This document shows positions 1-10,629 of a stretch of DNA of 64,000 nucleotides, piece by piece. The notes beneath the pieces were generated by a model, which had not been told where the DNA came from, ran no database searches, and worked only from the letters and a program-made list of their open reading frames with translations. Every line of letters starts with the position of its first letter. Positions within the stretch are counted from its first letter, which is position 1. The position numbers and the translations under genes were made by a program. Source of the stretch: Rhizobiaceae bacterium (GTDB lineage Bacteria > Pseudomonadota > Alphaproteobacteria > Rhizobiales > Rhizobiaceae). The stretch lies in NCBI GenBank assembly GCA_905339215.1, contig CAJPFN010000096.1, positions 1-64,000 of the forward strand. Direction: 5' to 3'.

Positions 1-75
1 CGCCCGGCAGCGGGCGACCGCCACCATTCCATCTACGTTGCTTGCTACCCGTTTCGACCGGCAATCGGGGGATAC

Positions 76-1446
76 ATGACGGGCTACCTGTTCGGCTTCC
101 TGGCGCTTGCCGCCATGGTCATGGCCTTCGCCGGATTCTCGCGAGGCCGCAGCGCGGCCGGCAAGGCCTCCGAGAAGGCGCATTCGCGCCCGATCTATCA
201 CGGCCTCAACGCCGCGATCTGGACCGGCATTCCAGCATTCGTCTTCCTACTGCTCTGGCTGCTTTTCCAGAACAGCGTCATCGACGCGCTGGTTATGGCT
301 TCCTATCCCGGCGCCGACGCGCTGAGCGCTCCCGAGCGAGCCCTGCTCATCAGCGAGATCCGCCAGGTCGCCTCCGGCAACATCTTCAGGGAGCCGACGC
401 CCGAGATCACCGCCGCCGTGGCGCACTTCCAGTCGCTGCAGTCGCTGGCGTCCTGGGCCATGGTCGCCGTCGTCGCAGCGATCGCGGCCGTCGGTGCCTT
501 CTTCGGCCTGCGCACCATCGGTTCGCGCTTCCGCGCCCGTCACAGCGTCGAGCGTTCCGTCACCTGGTTCATGATGTTCTCGTCGCTGGTCGCCATCCTG
601 ACGACCGCCGGCATCGTCCTGTCGCTGGTCTACGAGGCCCTGCAGTTCTTCGCCAAGGTACCGGTGACGGAATTCCTGTTCGGACTGCGCTGGGAGCCGC
701 AGATCGCGCTGCGCGCCGATCAGGTCGCCGGTCAGGGCGCTTTCGGAATGATCCCGGTTCTGTTCGGCACCGTCGTTATCTCGTTCCTGGCCATGATCGT
801 GGCGGTCCCGGTCGGTATCCTCTCGGCGATCTACCTGACGGAATATGCCGGTGAGCGCTTCCGCGCCGTGGTGAAGCCGCTTCTCGAGATCCTGGCCGGC
901 ATCCCGACCATCGTCTATGGCTTCTTCGCCGTGCTGACCGTGGCGCCGCTCATGCGCCAGCTTGGCCTTTCGCTCGGCATCGAGTCCTCGCCCAACAGCG
1001 CGCTCGCCGCCGGCGGCGTCATGGGCGTCATGCTCATTCCGTTCATCTCGTCGCTTTCCGACGACGCCTTCGCTGCCGTGCCGCGCGCGATCCGCGAAGG
1101 GTCCTTTGCGCTCGGCGCCACCAAGGGCGAGACGATCCGCAAGGTTCTCTTGCCGGCTGCCTTGCCCGGCATTGTCGGCGGCGTGCTCCTGGCACTGAGC
1201 CGCGCCGTCGGCGAGACGATGATCGTCGTCATGGCGGCCGGCCTCATCGCCAAGATGACGCTGAACCCGTTCGACGCCGTCACCACCGTCACAGTACAGA
1301 TCGTCACGCTGCTCATCGGCGACAGCGAGTTCGACAATCCGAAGACGCTTGCGGCCTTCGCGCTCGGACTTGTCCTGTTCGTGATCACGCTCGGGCTGAA
1401 CCTGATCGCCCTGCGGACGGTGCGCAAATACCGGGAGAAGTACTGA
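76..1446 (+). CDS. pstC: Phosphate ABC transporter permease PstC
   Basis: This is one of the two membrane permeases of the high-affinity PstSCAB phosphate importer in the inner membrane. The 456-residue protein has hydrophobic segments near the N-terminus and a C-terminal binding-protein-dependent permease domain (about residues 230-445) with the EAA-type loop around [16 protein letters not shown]. It is longer than enterobacterial PstC because of an extra N-terminal half with its own membrane segments, as is usual in rhizobia. ATG 76 follows a GGGGGA ribosome site; the frame is open to the window edge but has no better start. Its stop overlaps the pstA start by one base. PstS and any Pho box must lie upstream, outside the window. 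Confidence 0.95.
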   Translation: MTGYLFGFLALAAMVMAFAGFSRGRSAAGKASEKAHSRPIYHGLNAAIWTGIPAFVFLLLWLLFQNSVIDALVMASYPGADALSAPERALLISEIRQVASGNIFREPTPEITAAVAHFQSLQSLASWAMVAVVAAIAAVGAFFGLRTIGSRFRARHSVERSVTWFMMFSSLVAILTTAGIVLSLVYEALQFFAKVPVTEFLFGLRWEPQIALRADQVAGQGAFGMIPVLFGTVVISFLAMIVAVPVGILSAIYLTEYAGERFRAVVKPLLEILAGIPTIVYGFFAVLTVAPLMRQLGLSLGIESSPNSALAAGGVMGVMLIPFISSLSDDAFAAVPRAIREGSFALGATKGETIRKVLLPAALPGIVGGVLLALSRAVGETMIVVMAAGLIAKMTLNPFDAVTTVTVQIVTLLIGDSEFDNPKTLAAFALGLVLFVITLGLNLIALRTVRKYREKY

Positions 1447-2756
1447 TGGCGGACACGTCACTCGCAACCGGCGCCGGCGGCAGGATCGGCGGTCCGGTGG
1501 ACTGGAAGTCCGAGGCGATGAATGCGCGCCGCAAGGCGCGCTATGCCGCCGACCGGCGTCTACAGGTCTACGGCATGATCGCGATCGCCTTTGCGCTCGG
1601 CTTCCTTGCCTTTCTGGTCGGGACGCTGAGCTACACCGGCTACGGTGCCTTCACGCAGACGATGGTCAGGATCGACCTCGACCTCAGCAAGGCCGAGCTC
1701 GACCGAAGCAAGCTGATGGACGCCAACTGGCGCAACATCTTCCGCGAGGCCGCGCTCGCCGAACTCGGCGAGGAACTGACCCGCCCTGCCGAACGCGACT
1801 ACTTCTCGATGTACACGTCTTCGGCGCCGTTCCTCATCCGCGACCAGGTTATCGCCGATCCGGCGCTGCTCGATGGCCCGGCGTCTTTCGTGGTGCCGGT
1901 TTCCGACCCGGTCGACCAGCTCGCCAAGGGTTTGGTGCAGACGCACCTTCCCGAGAGCCAGCGCCGCGTCAACGACCGCCAGATCGGCTATTTCGAGCAA
2001 CTCAAGGCAGGCGGCGCCATCACCCAGCCGTTCAACTGGGGCCTGTTCTTCAACGCCGACAGCCGGTTCCCCGAGCTGGCGGGCCTGGCGGGCGCCATCT
2101 CGGGCTCGTTCTGGCTGCTGCTGGTCTGCTTCCTGATCTCCTTCCCGGTCGGCATCGCCGCGGCGATCTATCTCGAGGAGTTCGCGCCGAAGAACCGCCT
2201 TACCGACCTCATCGAGATCAACATCAACAATCTCGCCGCGGTGCCGTCGGTGGTGTTCGGCCTGCTCGGGCTTGCGGTCTTCCTCGGCTGGTTCGGCCTG
2301 CCGCGCTCGGCGCCCCTGGTCGGCGGCATGGTGCTGGCGCTGATGACGCTGCCCACCATCATCATCGTCACCCGCGCCGCGCTGACCTCGGTGCCCTCGT
2401 CGATCCGCGAGGCCGCGCTCGGCATCGGCGCGTCGAAGCACGAGATGATCTTCCACCACGTGCTGCCGCTTGCCATGCCGTCGATCATGACCGGCACCAT
2501 CATCGGCCTGGCCCAGGCGCTGGGCGAGACGGCGCCGCTGCTGCTGATCGGCATGAACGCCTTCATCACCAGCCCGCCGGCCGGGGTGCTCGAGGCCTCA
2601 ACGGCTCTGCCGACGCAAATCTACATCTGGGCCGACAGTCCGGAGCGCGGCTTCGTCGCCCGCACCTCGGCGGCGATCCTCGTGCTGCTCGGCTTCCTGG
2701 TCATCATGAACGCCATCGCCATCTTCCTCAGGCAGCGCTTCGAGCGGCGCTGGTGA
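1446..2756 (+). CDS. pstA: Phosphate ABC transporter permease PstA
   Basis: Second permease of the Pst phosphate importer, partner of PstC and PstB. The 436-residue protein has a long N-terminal cytoplasmic/periplasmic extension typical of alphaproteobacteria. The permease domain occupies about residues 215-430 and has the EAA loop around [19 protein letters not shown] 1446 shares its A with the last base of the pstC stop (TGATG), so translation is probably coupled. The stop at 2754-2756 lies just before the ribosome site for pstB. Confidence 0.95.
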   Translation: MADTSLATGAGGRIGGPVDWKSEAMNARRKARYAADRRLQVYGMIAIAFALGFLAFLVGTLSYTGYGAFTQTMVRIDLDLSKAELDRSKLMDANWRNIFREAALAELGEELTRPAERDYFSMYTSSAPFLIRDQVIADPALLDGPASFVVPVSDPVDQLAKGLVQTHLPESQRRVNDRQIGYFEQLKAGGAITQPFNWGLFFNADSRFPELAGLAGAISGSFWLLLVCFLISFPVGIAAAIYLEEFAPKNRLTDLIEININNLAAVPSVVFGLLGLAVFLGWFGLPRSAPLVGGMVLALMTLPTIIIVTRAALTSVPSSIREAALGIGASKHEMIFHHVLPLAMPSIMTGTIIGLAQALGETAPLLLIGMNAFITSPPAGVLEASTALPTQIYIWADSPERGFVARTSAAILVLLGFLVIMNAIAIFLRQRFERRW

Positions 2757-2770
2757 AGGAGCAGGGAAAC

Positions 2771-3586
<816 letters not shown>

Positions 3587-3620
3587 GCGATTGGCCAGGA
3601 CACCGAGCGAGGGCATCATG

Positions 3621-4328
3621 ATGGGCGAACACACGGTCACTTCCTTCGACCAGGATCTGCAGCACATCGACACGCTCCTGCGCGACATGGGCGCGCTGGC
3701 GGGATCGATGGTGGAGGCGTCGGCGCGGGCGCTGCTCAACACGGACAACGCGCTCGCCCAGCGCGTCATCTCCGACGACACGGTGATGGACGCCAAGCAG
3801 CGCGAACTCGACGACAGCGCCATCACGCTGATCGCCAAGCGCCAGCCGATGGCGCAGGACCTGCGCTCGGTGGTGGGTGCGATCCGCATGGCGGCCGACT
3901 ACGAGCGCATCGGCGATCTCGCCAAGAACATCGCCAAGCGGGTCGGCGCGGTCGGGGAGAGCGCCGCGCCGCGCAGCCTGTCCCACTCGATCGAAGCGAT
4001 GGCGGCTCTGGCGCTCGAGCAGGTCAATGGCATCTCCCGTCTCTATGCCGAGCGCAAGGCCGATGCTCTGGGTGCGCTGCGCGCCGAGGACGAGAAGATC
4101 GACATCCAGTACACGGCCGTCTTCCGCGAACTCCTCACCTACATGATGGAGGATCCGCGCAATATCACGGCATGCACGCATCTGCTCTTCTGCGCCAAGA
4201 ACCTCGAGCGGATCGGCGACCATGTGACCAACATCGCCGAGAATGCGTATTATGTGATGACGGGCCAGCAGTTGCCGCCGCATCGTCCGAAGCTGGACGA
4301 GACCTCGATGGCGCTGGTCGGCGGCTGA
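3621..4328 (+). CDS. phoU: Phosphate signalling protein PhoU
   Basis: Negative regulator that couples PstSCAB to the PhoR/PhoB two-component system and limits phosphate uptake. The roughly 235-residue, all-helical protein has the two PhoU repeats, each with the metal-binding acidic signature near ADYERIGDLAKNI and KNLERIGDHVTNI. Two adjacent ATG codons (3618 and 3621) follow GAGGG; 3621 has the better spacing. A TTG at 3591 is also in frame but lacks a ribosome site. It lies between pstB and phoB in the same direction, so it should be cotranscribed. Confidence 0.93.
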   Translation: MGEHTVTSFDQDLQHIDTLLRDMGALAGSMVEASARALLNTDNALAQRVISDDTVMDAKQRELDDSAITLIAKRQPMAQDLRSVVGAIRMAADYERIGDLAKNIAKRVGAVGESAAPRSLSHSIEAMAALALEQVNGISRLYAERKADALGALRAEDEKIDIQYTAVFRELLTYMMEDPRNITACTHLLFCAKNLERIGDHVTNIAENAYYVMTGQQLPPHRPKLDETSMALVGG

Positions 4329-4347
4329 GCGAGGCGGAGACAGGCCG

Positions 4348-5037
4348 ATGATCGCGCCGAAGATCATGGTCGTGGAGGACGAGGAGCCCCTTTGCGTTCT
4401 CCTGCGCTACAATCTCGAGGCCGAGGGCTACCAGGTCGAGGTCGTCACGCGCGGCGACGAGGCCGAACTGAGGCTCCAGGAGAACGTGCCTGACCTGCTC
4501 GTGCTCGACTGGATGGTGCCGGCGGTGTCCGGAATCGAACTGTGCCGGCGCTTGAGGATGCGGCCCGAGACAGAGCGGCTGCCGATCATCATGCTGACGG
4601 CGCGCGGCGAGGAGAGCGACCGCGTGCGCGGCCTGTCGACCGGCGCCGACGACTACCTCGTCAAGCCGTTCTCGACGCCCGAATTCATCGCCCGCGTCCG
4701 CGCCCTGCTGCGCAGGGCCAAGCCCGAAGTCCTGTCGACCGTGCTCAAGGTCGGCGACATCGTGCTCGACCGCGAGGCGCACCGCGTCTTCCGCAAGAAG
4801 GCCGAGATCAAGCTCGGTCCGACCGAATTCCGCTTGCTCGAGTTCATGATGCAGCATCCCGGCCGCGTCTTCTCGCGCAGCCAGCTGCTCGACAACGTCT
4901 GGGGTGAGACGATCTACATCGACGAGCGCACGGTCGACGTCCATGTCGGGCGCCTGCGCAAGGCGGTGAACACGCCGCGCACGCCCGACGTGATCCGCAC
5001 CATCCGCGGCGCCGGCTACGCCATCAACGAGGCTTAG
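4348..5037 (+). CDS. phoB: Phosphate regulon response regulator PhoB
   Basis: OmpR-family response regulator that activates phosphate-starvation genes when phosphorylated by PhoR. The 229-residue protein has an N-terminal receiver (acidic pocket VVEDEE, phospho-acceptor Asp in LVLDWMVP, Lys in LVKPFSTP) and a C-terminal winged helix ending in RTIRGAGYAI. AGGCGGAGACAGG precedes ATG 4348. No phoR is present beside it, so the kinase gene is probably upstream of pstS, outside the window. Confidence 0.95.
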   Translation: MIAPKIMVVEDEEPLCVLLRYNLEAEGYQVEVVTRGDEAELRLQENVPDLLVLDWMVPAVSGIELCRRLRMRPETERLPIIMLTARGEESDRVRGLSTGADDYLVKPFSTPEFIARVRALLRRAKPEVLSTVLKVGDIVLDREAHRVFRKKAEIKLGPTEFRLLEFMMQHPGRVFSRSQLLDNVWGETIYIDERTVDVHVGRLRKAVNTPRTPDVIRTIRGAGYAINEA

Positions 5038-5152
5038 AGCGCGCACCGGCCCTGGCCGATCGGGCGATTCGTCCTTGTCGGCGGATCGCTACCGTGCTTA
5101 TTTTCGGGGCGTGAAAAAAAGAGCCGCGGCGTTAGCCGGGAGGAACTGGCTC

Positions 5153-7366
5153 ATGAATTTCCTGCGTCATGCCGCGTCGGCGTTGATCGCCGCCTGGATG
5201 TTGATGGCCGTTGTTCCTGTGTCCAGGGCCGACGACCGGCTCGCGTCGGACGTCCTGCAGACCTGGTATCGCCTGACGCTGGAACTGGTTCGTCACACGC
5301 CGACCTACTCACCGCCCGTTGCCAGCCGGTCGTTCGCCTATCTTGGCGTCGCAGCGTACGAATCCGCGGCCTCGGGCTCGCCTGAACTCGTCTCTTTTGC
5401 CGGCCAGCTGCACGGCCTTCAACTGCCGCCGAGGCGCGGGGAGGGTCTGGCCTATGACGACGCCGTCGTCCTCAACGCGGCGATGGCGTTGGCGGCGAAG
5501 GACCTCTTCGCCAACACCGGTCCGACCGGCCAGCGCGCGCTGGCTTCGGTCGACCGCAAGCTGCGCGAGAAGGCCGCGGCGGGCCTGCCGGCCGATGTCG
5601 TTTCCCGTAGCGAGGCCTTTGGTGAGGCGGTTGCCTTGCACATCCTCGCGTGGTCGCGCGACGACGGCGGCGCCGTTGTCGAGAACATGGGTTTTCCCGT
5701 CGAGTATCAGCTGACGGCTGGCCCGGCGCATTGGGTGCCGACCAGCCTGATCGCCCAGCAGCAGGTGCCGCTACTTCCCGCGTGGGGCGCCAACCGCACC
5801 TTCGCCATGCCCGGCGGCGCGGCCTGTCCGCTGCCGTCGCCGCCCGCCTACAGCGAAGAGGCGGGCTCGCCTTTCTACGAAGAGGCCCTGGAGGTCTACG
5901 AAGTCCGCAAGGCGCTGACGCCGGAACAGGAGGCTATCGCGCGCTTCTGGTCGGACGATCCCATGCTCTCGCCCACGCCGCCGGGCCACTGGATCTCGAT
6001 CGCAATGCAGATTCTCGACGAGAAGGGCGCGCCGCTCGCCGATCGCGCCGACATTCTCGCGCGGCTCGGCGTGGTCCTATCGGATTCCTTCGTCGCCTGC
6101 TGGAACGCGAAGTACGAGTTCGACCTCTTGCGGCCGATCACCTACATCCGCCGACTGATCGATCCGAAGTGGGAGCCGCTGCTCAACACGCCGCCGTTCC
6201 CCGAGTATCCGAGCGGCCACAGCACGCAGTCGGCAGCCGCGGCGGAGGTGCTCACCGCCTTCTTCGGCGAGGATTTTGCCTTCGAAGATGCCACGCATTC
6301 GGCCGACGGTCTTGAGCCTCGGTCCTTCGAGAGCTTCAAGGCGGCGGCTGCCGAGGCCGGAATCTCCCGGCTCTACGGCGGCATTCATTTCCGTGCCGCG
6401 ATCGATCGCGGCCTCGACCAGGGGCGCTGCGTCGGCGCCCACGTGACCGCGCTCAGGACGAGGCGGCAGCCATGCGACCGTCGTCGCTCCGGGCCGCACT
6501 GGCCGCCGCCGTTCTCGTCCTCGCCGCCGTGCCCGTTCTCGCTGAGGACGCTCCCGTCGTGCCCGGCTTCGTCGAGGAGACCGCCGAAGCCGGCATCGAC
6601 AGCGTCTATTCCGGCGAATGGGAGTTCATGGTCGGCGGTGGCGCGGCGACCTTCGACTGCAATGACGACGGCTATCCCGACATGCTGCTCGCCGGCGGTG
6701 CCGGGCCGTCGCGCTTCTACCGCAACGCCGGGACCAGGGGCGGTCCCCTGCGCTTCGTCGCCGAACGCAGCGGGCTCGAGCTGGACGGCGTTGCCGGTGC
6801 CTATCCGCTTGACGTCGACGGCGACGGCATCACCGATCTGGTGTTGCTCCGCGTCGGCGAGAACGTCGCCATGCGCGGGCAGGGCGAGTGCAAGTTCGAA
6901 CGCGCGAACGAAGCCTGGGGATTCGACGGCGGCGACGCCTGGTCGACGGCCTTCGCCGCGACCTGGGAGCGCGGCGAGCAATGGCCGACTCTTGCCGTCG
7001 GCAACTACATCGACCGCACCCAGGACGCCTTTCCCTGGGGCTCGTGCACCGACAACTGGCTGCATCGTCCCGCGACGAGCACGACGGCGGATCGCCGCCG
7101 GTTTGCGCCGCCGGCGGCGCTCAAGCCGAGCTTCTGCTCGCTGTCGATGCTGTTCACCGACTGGGGCAGGGCTGGCACGCCGGCGCTGCGCGTGTCGAAT
7201 GACCGCGAATACTACAAGGGCGGCCAGGAACAGCTCTGGAGGCTCGAGCCTGGCGCCCCGCCGACGCCCTATCGCGCCGCCGACGGCTGGAAGCCCCTGC
7301 GCATCTGGGGGATGGGGATCGCCGGCACCGACCTCGACGGCGACGGCTACCCGGAATACTTCCTGA
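5153..7366 (+). CDS. Secreted vanadium-dependent haloperoxidase/PAP2-superfamily protein, stop codon apparently lost
   Basis: Exported phosphatase/haloperoxidase-fold protein. ATG 5153 follows GGGAGGA and begins a Sec signal peptide ending near SRADD. The catalytic signatures are intact: K-x6-RP near residue 320, PSGH near 352, and SR-x5-H near 405. The recognisable domain ends around base 6470, yet the frame has no stop there. It runs about 297 further codons as Arg/Pro/Ser-rich nonsense through the next gene to a TGA at 7364-7366. At 6473-6475 the codon is TGC where TGA would give the usual ATGA overlap. An in-frame TTG at 5075 is a less likely start. The pairing with an FG-GAP/ASPIC gene is one I recall from other bacteria; the substrate is unknown. 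Confidence 0.75.
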   Translation: MNFLRHAASALIAAWMLMAVVPVSRADDRLASDVLQTWYRLTLELVRHTPTYSPPVASRSFAYLGVAAYESAASGSPELVSFAGQLHGLQLPPRRGEGLAYDDAVVLNAAMALAAKDLFANTGPTGQRALASVDRKLREKAAAGLPADVVSRSEAFGEAVALHILAWSRDDGGAVVENMGFPVEYQLTAGPAHWVPTSLIAQQQVPLLPAWGANRTFAMPGGAACPLPSPPAYSEEAGSPFYEEALEVYEVRKALTPEQEAIARFWSDDPMLSPTPPGHWISIAMQILDEKGAPLADRADILARLGVVLSDSFVACWNAKYEFDLLRPITYIRRLIDPKWEPLLNTPPFPEYPSGHSTQSAAAAEVLTAFFGEDFAFEDATHSADGLEPRSFESFKAAAAEAGISRLYGGIHFRAAIDRGLDQGRCVGAHVTALRTRRQPCDRRRSGPHWPPPFSSSPPCPFSLRTLPSCPASSRRPPKPASTASIPANGSSWSAVARRPSTAMTTAIPTCCSPAVPGRRASTATPGPGAVPCASSPNAAGSSWTALPVPIRLTSTATASPIWCCSASARTSPCAGRASASSNARTKPGDSTAATPGRRPSPRPGSAASNGRLLPSATTSTAPRTPFPGARAPTTGCIVPRRARRRIAAGLRRRRRSSRASARCRCCSPTGAGLARRRCACRMTANTTRAARNSSGGSSLAPRRRPIAPPTAGSPCASGGWGSPAPTSTATATRNTS

Positions 7367-8091
7367 CCAGCATGGCCGACAACAAGCTGCAGAGCCTGGT
7401 CAAGCCGGCTGCGGATGAATCCCCCCGACCGACCTATGCCGATGTCGCCTTCGCCAGGGGGGTGACCGCCCACCGGCCCTATGCCGGCGGCGAGATCAAG
7501 CCGAGCACGGCCTGGCACGCCCAGTTCGAGGACGTCAACAACGACGGCCGCATGGACCTGTTCGTCGCCAAGGGCAACGTGTCGGAGATGCCGGACTTCG
7601 CCATGAAGGATCCGAACAACCTGCTGATCCAGGATCGCGACGGCAGGTTCAGGGAGGTCGGCGAGGAGGCGGGCGTCGCGAGCTTCCGCACGTCTCGCGG
7701 CGCGGCGCTTGCCGATTTCAACCTCGACGGTCTCCTCGATCTGGTTGTCGTCAACCGCGGCGACAAGGCGCAGCTCTGGCGCAACGTCAGCCGGGACACC
7801 GGCCGCTTCGTCGCCGTCCGGCTGCGCCAGGATGGACCGAACCGCGACGCGGCCGGCGCATGGATCGAACTGCGTCGGGGCAAGGCGGTGTCGCGCCGCG
7901 AGATCACGGTAGGCGGCGGCCACGCGGGCGGACAGAGCGGCTGGATTCATTTCGGCCTCGGCCAATCCGAGACGGCCGAGTTGCGGGTCCTTTGGCCCGG
8001 CGGCGAGGAGGGCGAGTGGCAGCCTCTCGATGCCGGCGGCTTCTATATCGTCGAGCGCGGCAAGCCGCCGGCGCCTTGGCAGCCGAGGTAA
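6472..8091 (+). CDS. Secreted FG-GAP/VCBS repeat protein with ASPIC/UnbV domain (CRTAC1-like)
   Basis: A 539-residue exported protein of the CRTAC1-like family. It begins with a signal peptide cleaved after about VLAEDA. A beta-propeller follows with several calcium-binding repeats (for example DCNDDGYPD, DVDGDGITD, DLDGDGYPE, DVNNDGRMD). A C-terminal ASPIC/UnbV domain ends near residue 535. AGGACGAGG upstream of ATG 6472 serves as the ribosome site. The family is thought to bind ligands or partners outside the cytoplasm; no enzymatic motif is visible. Its reading frame is intact, whereas the upstream haloperoxidase frame overruns it. Confidence 0.85.
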   Translation: MRPSSLRAALAAAVLVLAAVPVLAEDAPVVPGFVEETAEAGIDSVYSGEWEFMVGGGAATFDCNDDGYPDMLLAGGAGPSRFYRNAGTRGGPLRFVAERSGLELDGVAGAYPLDVDGDGITDLVLLRVGENVAMRGQGECKFERANEAWGFDGGDAWSTAFAATWERGEQWPTLAVGNYIDRTQDAFPWGSCTDNWLHRPATSTTADRRRFAPPAALKPSFCSLSMLFTDWGRAGTPALRVSNDREYYKGGQEQLWRLEPGAPPTPYRAADGWKPLRIWGMGIAGTDLDGDGYPEYFLTSMADNKLQSLVKPAADESPRPTYADVAFARGVTAHRPYAGGEIKPSTAWHAQFEDVNNDGRMDLFVAKGNVSEMPDFAMKDPNNLLIQDRDGRFREVGEEAGVASFRTSRGAALADFNLDGLLDLVVVNRGDKAQLWRNVSRDTGRFVAVRLRQDGPNRDAAGAWIELRRGKAVSRREITVGGGHAGGQSGWIHFGLGQSETAELRVLWPGGEEGEWQPLDAGGFYIVERGKPPAPWQPR

Positions 8092-8125
8092 GCACCGGCC
8101 CCGGCGGAATCCGCCTTGGATCGCC

Positions 8126-9373
8126 TCACGCGACGTCCCTTCCGGCCAATCGCTGCTGCGCCGGGCTTCCCGGCGCGAAAATCTCCTGGTCGACGAAGGT
8201 GAGCGCCCGCACCGCGCAGCCCTCGCGGATCAGCGGCATCTCGTTCGTCTCGGTGTCGAAGGTGATCGAATCGGAGTGCTGGCCCCCGGCGGTACGGGCG
8301 ATCGCGGCGCGCAGGGCCGGTTCGATGAGGTCGAAGGCCGACGCGCCGTGGCCGACGAAGCAGACCGGCGCCGGATCGACCAGGGCGAACAGGTTGCCGA
8401 GGCCGTAGCCGAGCGCGCGGCCGGCCTTCTCGAAGGCGCGCCGCTCCATCCCGTCTTGTCGGCGCGCTTCCGTGGCGAGCGAGGCCATGTCCGTGTCGGA
8501 GATGTCGGCTGCCGGCGGCGCGTTCTCGTCGCCTTCGCGGGCGTTGCGCCAGATCGCGTAGTTGCCGGCATAGGCCTCGACGCAGCCGCGTCTTCCGCAC
8601 CGGCAAAGCGCCCCTTCGGGCTGGTGGATCATATGGCCGAACTCGGCGCCGGAGGAATGCGTGCCGGAGAAAAGCGAACCCTTCAGCATCAGTCCCATGC
8701 CGATACCGTGCGAGAGAAGGATGGCGATGAAGTCGTCGCGGTAGCGCTCGGGATTGCGCCAGCGCAAGGCCATCGCGATCATGCTGCAATCGTTCTCGAC
8801 CGTGACCGGGATGCCCGCAACCTCTTCCAGAGCATCGGCGAACGGGATGTCGCCATGCACCGTGATTGGCGACCACAGCAGTGACCGCGACAGCGAGTCT
8901 GTCGTTCCCTGTACCGCCATGACGATGCGCAGCACCGGGCGCCCGGCCAGCCCGCGATGGTTGAGCAGACGGCGCACCGCCGCGGTCGTCTCGGCCATCA
9001 GGTTGGCGCGCGAGACGGTCAACGTCGACAGGCGCCGGTGATCCTCGGCGACGAGGTTTCCGGAATAGTCGATCAGCGCCGCCGAGAGCGAATTCAGAGA
9101 GAGCACGACGGTGAGGATCGCCGCCGCTTCCGGGTTGATGCCGATGGCGATCTGCGGCCGGCCGCGCTTCAGGGAAGACGCCTCGGCACCCTTCGCCTGG
9201 GCAAGCACGCCCTCGGCGATCAGGTCCGCGGAAATGGCCGAAATGGTCGAATGGGAAAGGCCGGTCGTGCGGGCGATGTCGGTGCGCGAGGGCTGCCCGG
9301 CGCGACGGATCGCCGCGATGACGAGAGCGCGGTTGCGCCTGCGCAGATCGTCGTGACGCACAGCAGCCGTCAT
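8126..9373 (-). CDS. ROK-family transcriptional regulator (XylR-like)
   Basis: Probable sugar-responsive repressor of the adjacent xylose-type transporter. The 415-residue protein has an N-terminal MarR-like winged helix (about 20-80, with TDIARTTGLSHSTIS). A ROK sugar-kinase-like domain follows, with the zinc-binding CRCGRRGCVEAY motif. I chose ATG 9373, preceded by GGGAGGA, rather than ATG 9451. The longer form would bury the intergenic promoter and does not align with family N-termini. It is transcribed divergently from xylF across an intergenic palindrome. Confidence 0.88.
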   Translation of the reverse strand: MTAAVRHDDLRRRNRALVIAAIRRAGQPSRTDIARTTGLSHSTISAISADLIAEGVLAQAKGAEASSLKRGRPQIAIGINPEAAAILTVVLSLNSLSAALIDYSGNLVAEDHRRLSTLTVSRANLMAETTAAVRRLLNHRGLAGRPVLRIVMAVQGTTDSLSRSLLWSPITVHGDIPFADALEEVAGIPVTVENDCSMIAMALRWRNPERYRDDFIAILLSHGIGMGLMLKGSLFSGTHSSGAEFGHMIHQPEGALCRCGRRGCVEAYAGNYAIWRNAREGDENAPPAADISDTDMASLATEARRQDGMERRAFEKAGRALGYGLGNLFALVDPAPVCFVGHGASAFDLIEPALRAAIARTAGGQHSDSITFDTETNEMPLIREGCAVRALTFVDQEIFAPGSPAQQRLAGRDVA

Positions 9374-9444
9374 TGACCGCCTGTCCTCCCTTGCATGCCG
9401 CGGGCCTTCATAGCCGAGTCCCTGCAATCGCATGCTGGAAAATG

Positions 9445-9473
9445 TTGACATACATCGGTTCGTGAGTCATTCT
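9445..9473 (+). promoter_or_regulatory. Putative sigma-70 promoter for xylF
   Basis: An exact TTGACA box (9445-9450) is followed after 17 bases by a weak CATTCT box (9468-9473). Initiation would fall inside the palindrome just downstream, as expected for a repressed promoter. The assignment is by inspection only. Confidence 0.45.
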
Positions 9474-9495
9474 TTTTTTCGAGGCTCGAAAAAAA
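9473..9495. promoter_or_regulatory. Palindromic operator between the ROK regulator and xylF
   Basis: A perfect 11-base inverted repeat (TTTTTTTCGAG / CTCGAAAAAAA) around a single G lies in the divergent intergenic region. It overlaps the predicted start of transcription of xylF. Position and symmetry suit an operator for the ROK repressor. A bidirectional hairpin is less likely because the loop would be too tight. Confidence 0.55.
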
Positions 9496-9563
9496 GAGCT
9501 TCGATGCCTGTCAGTGTCGCGAATATCCAGTCATCGCGCCTCGCGGGGCGCAGGGAGGAAATC

Positions 9564-10607
9564 ATGAAGAAGTTTGCCACCGCCATCATGGCGGGTGTTG
9601 CCATGTCGCTTGCTCTGGCGGCTGTCGCCGAGGCGAAGGACAAGGTCATCGGCGTCTCCTGGTCGAATTTCCAGGAAGAGCGCTGGAAGACCGACGAGGC
9701 GGCGATGAAGGCGGCGATCGAAGCCGCCGGCGACAAGTACATCTCGGCCGACGCGCAGTCCTCGGCCGCCAAGCAGCTCACCGACGTTGAATCGCTCATC
9801 ACGCAGGGGGCCAACGCCCTGATCATCCTGTCGCAGGACGCCGCCGCCATCGGCCCGGCGGTCGAGAAGGCCGTCGCGGAAGGTATCCCGGTCGTCGGCT
9901 ATGATCGCCTGATCGAGAACGCCGATGCTTTCTATCTCACCTTCGACAACAAGGAAGTCGGCCGCATGCAGGCGCGCGCCGTCTTCGCCGCCAAGCCGGA
10001 GGGCAACTATGCCTTCATCAAGGGCTCGTCGGCCGACCCGAACGCCGATTTCCTCTTCTCCGGCCAGATGGAAGTGCTGAAGGAGGCCATGGACGCCGGT
10101 AAGATCAAGAATGTCGGCGAGGCCTACACCGACGGCTGGCTCCCCGCCAACGCGCAGAAGAACATGGAGCAGATCCTGACCGCCAACAACAACGCGGTCG
10201 ACGCAGTCGTCGCCTCGAACGACGGCACCGCCGGCGGCGTCGTGGCGGCGCTCGCCGCGCAGGGCCTTGCCGGTACGGTGCCGGTGTCCGGCCAGGACGG
10301 CGATCACGCTGCGCTGAACCGCGTGGCGCTCGGCACGCAGACCGTGTCGGTGTGGAAGGATGCCCGCGACCTGGGCAAGGCTGCCGGCGAAATCGCCAGC
10401 GCTCTGGCCAGCGGCACGGCGATGGACGCGGTGCCGGGTGCCGTGAAGTGGGCTGACGGCCCGAACAAGGTCGAGATGAACGCGATCTTCCTGAAGCCGG
10501 TGCCGATCACCAAGGACAACCTGAACGTCGTCATCGACGCAGGGTGGGTGGCCAAGGACGTGGTCTGCCAAGGCGTCGCGGCCGGCAGCGTCGCCGCCTG
10601 CAACTGA
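9564..10607 (+). CDS. xylF: Xylose-type ABC transporter periplasmic binding protein XylF
   Basis: Periplasmic sugar receptor of a CUT2-family importer. The 347-residue protein starts at ATG 9564 behind AGGGAGGA and carries a signal peptide ending near AEAKD. The body matches XylF closely in motif order: ERWKTDE, the GYDRL and FDNKEVG region, DGWLPANA and ASNDGTAGG. These include the sugar-contacting Arg, Asn and Asp positions of the family. D-xylose is the likely ligand, inferred from family. A strong hairpin follows, separating it from xylH. Confidence 0.92.
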   Translation: MKKFATAIMAGVAMSLALAAVAEAKDKVIGVSWSNFQEERWKTDEAAMKAAIEAAGDKYISADAQSSAAKQLTDVESLITQGANALIILSQDAAAIGPAVEKAVAEGIPVVGYDRLIENADAFYLTFDNKEVGRMQARAVFAAKPEGNYAFIKGSSADPNADFLFSGQMEVLKEAMDAGKIKNVGEAYTDGWLPANAQKNMEQILTANNNAVDAVVASNDGTAGGVVAALAAQGLAGTVPVSGQDGDHAALNRVALGTQTVSVWKDARDLGKAAGEIASALASGTAMDAVPGAVKWADGPNKVEMNAIFLKPVPITKDNLNVVIDAGWVAKDVVCQGVAAGSVAACN

Positions 10608-10629
10608 GCCGACCACTTAGCACATCCGG

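Noticed and set aside
247-1467. Long minus-strand open frame of about 400 codons
   Set aside because: It is antisense to pstC, with highly charged, repetitive composition caused by the GC-rich third-position pattern; no domain is visible. Similar long antisense frames over many genes here were dropped for the same reason.
5101-5125. Possible hairpin TTTTCGGGGCGTGAAAA between phoB and the haloperoxidase
   Set aside because: The arms are short and interrupted, and it lacks the symmetry of the similar-looking site at 9473-9495.
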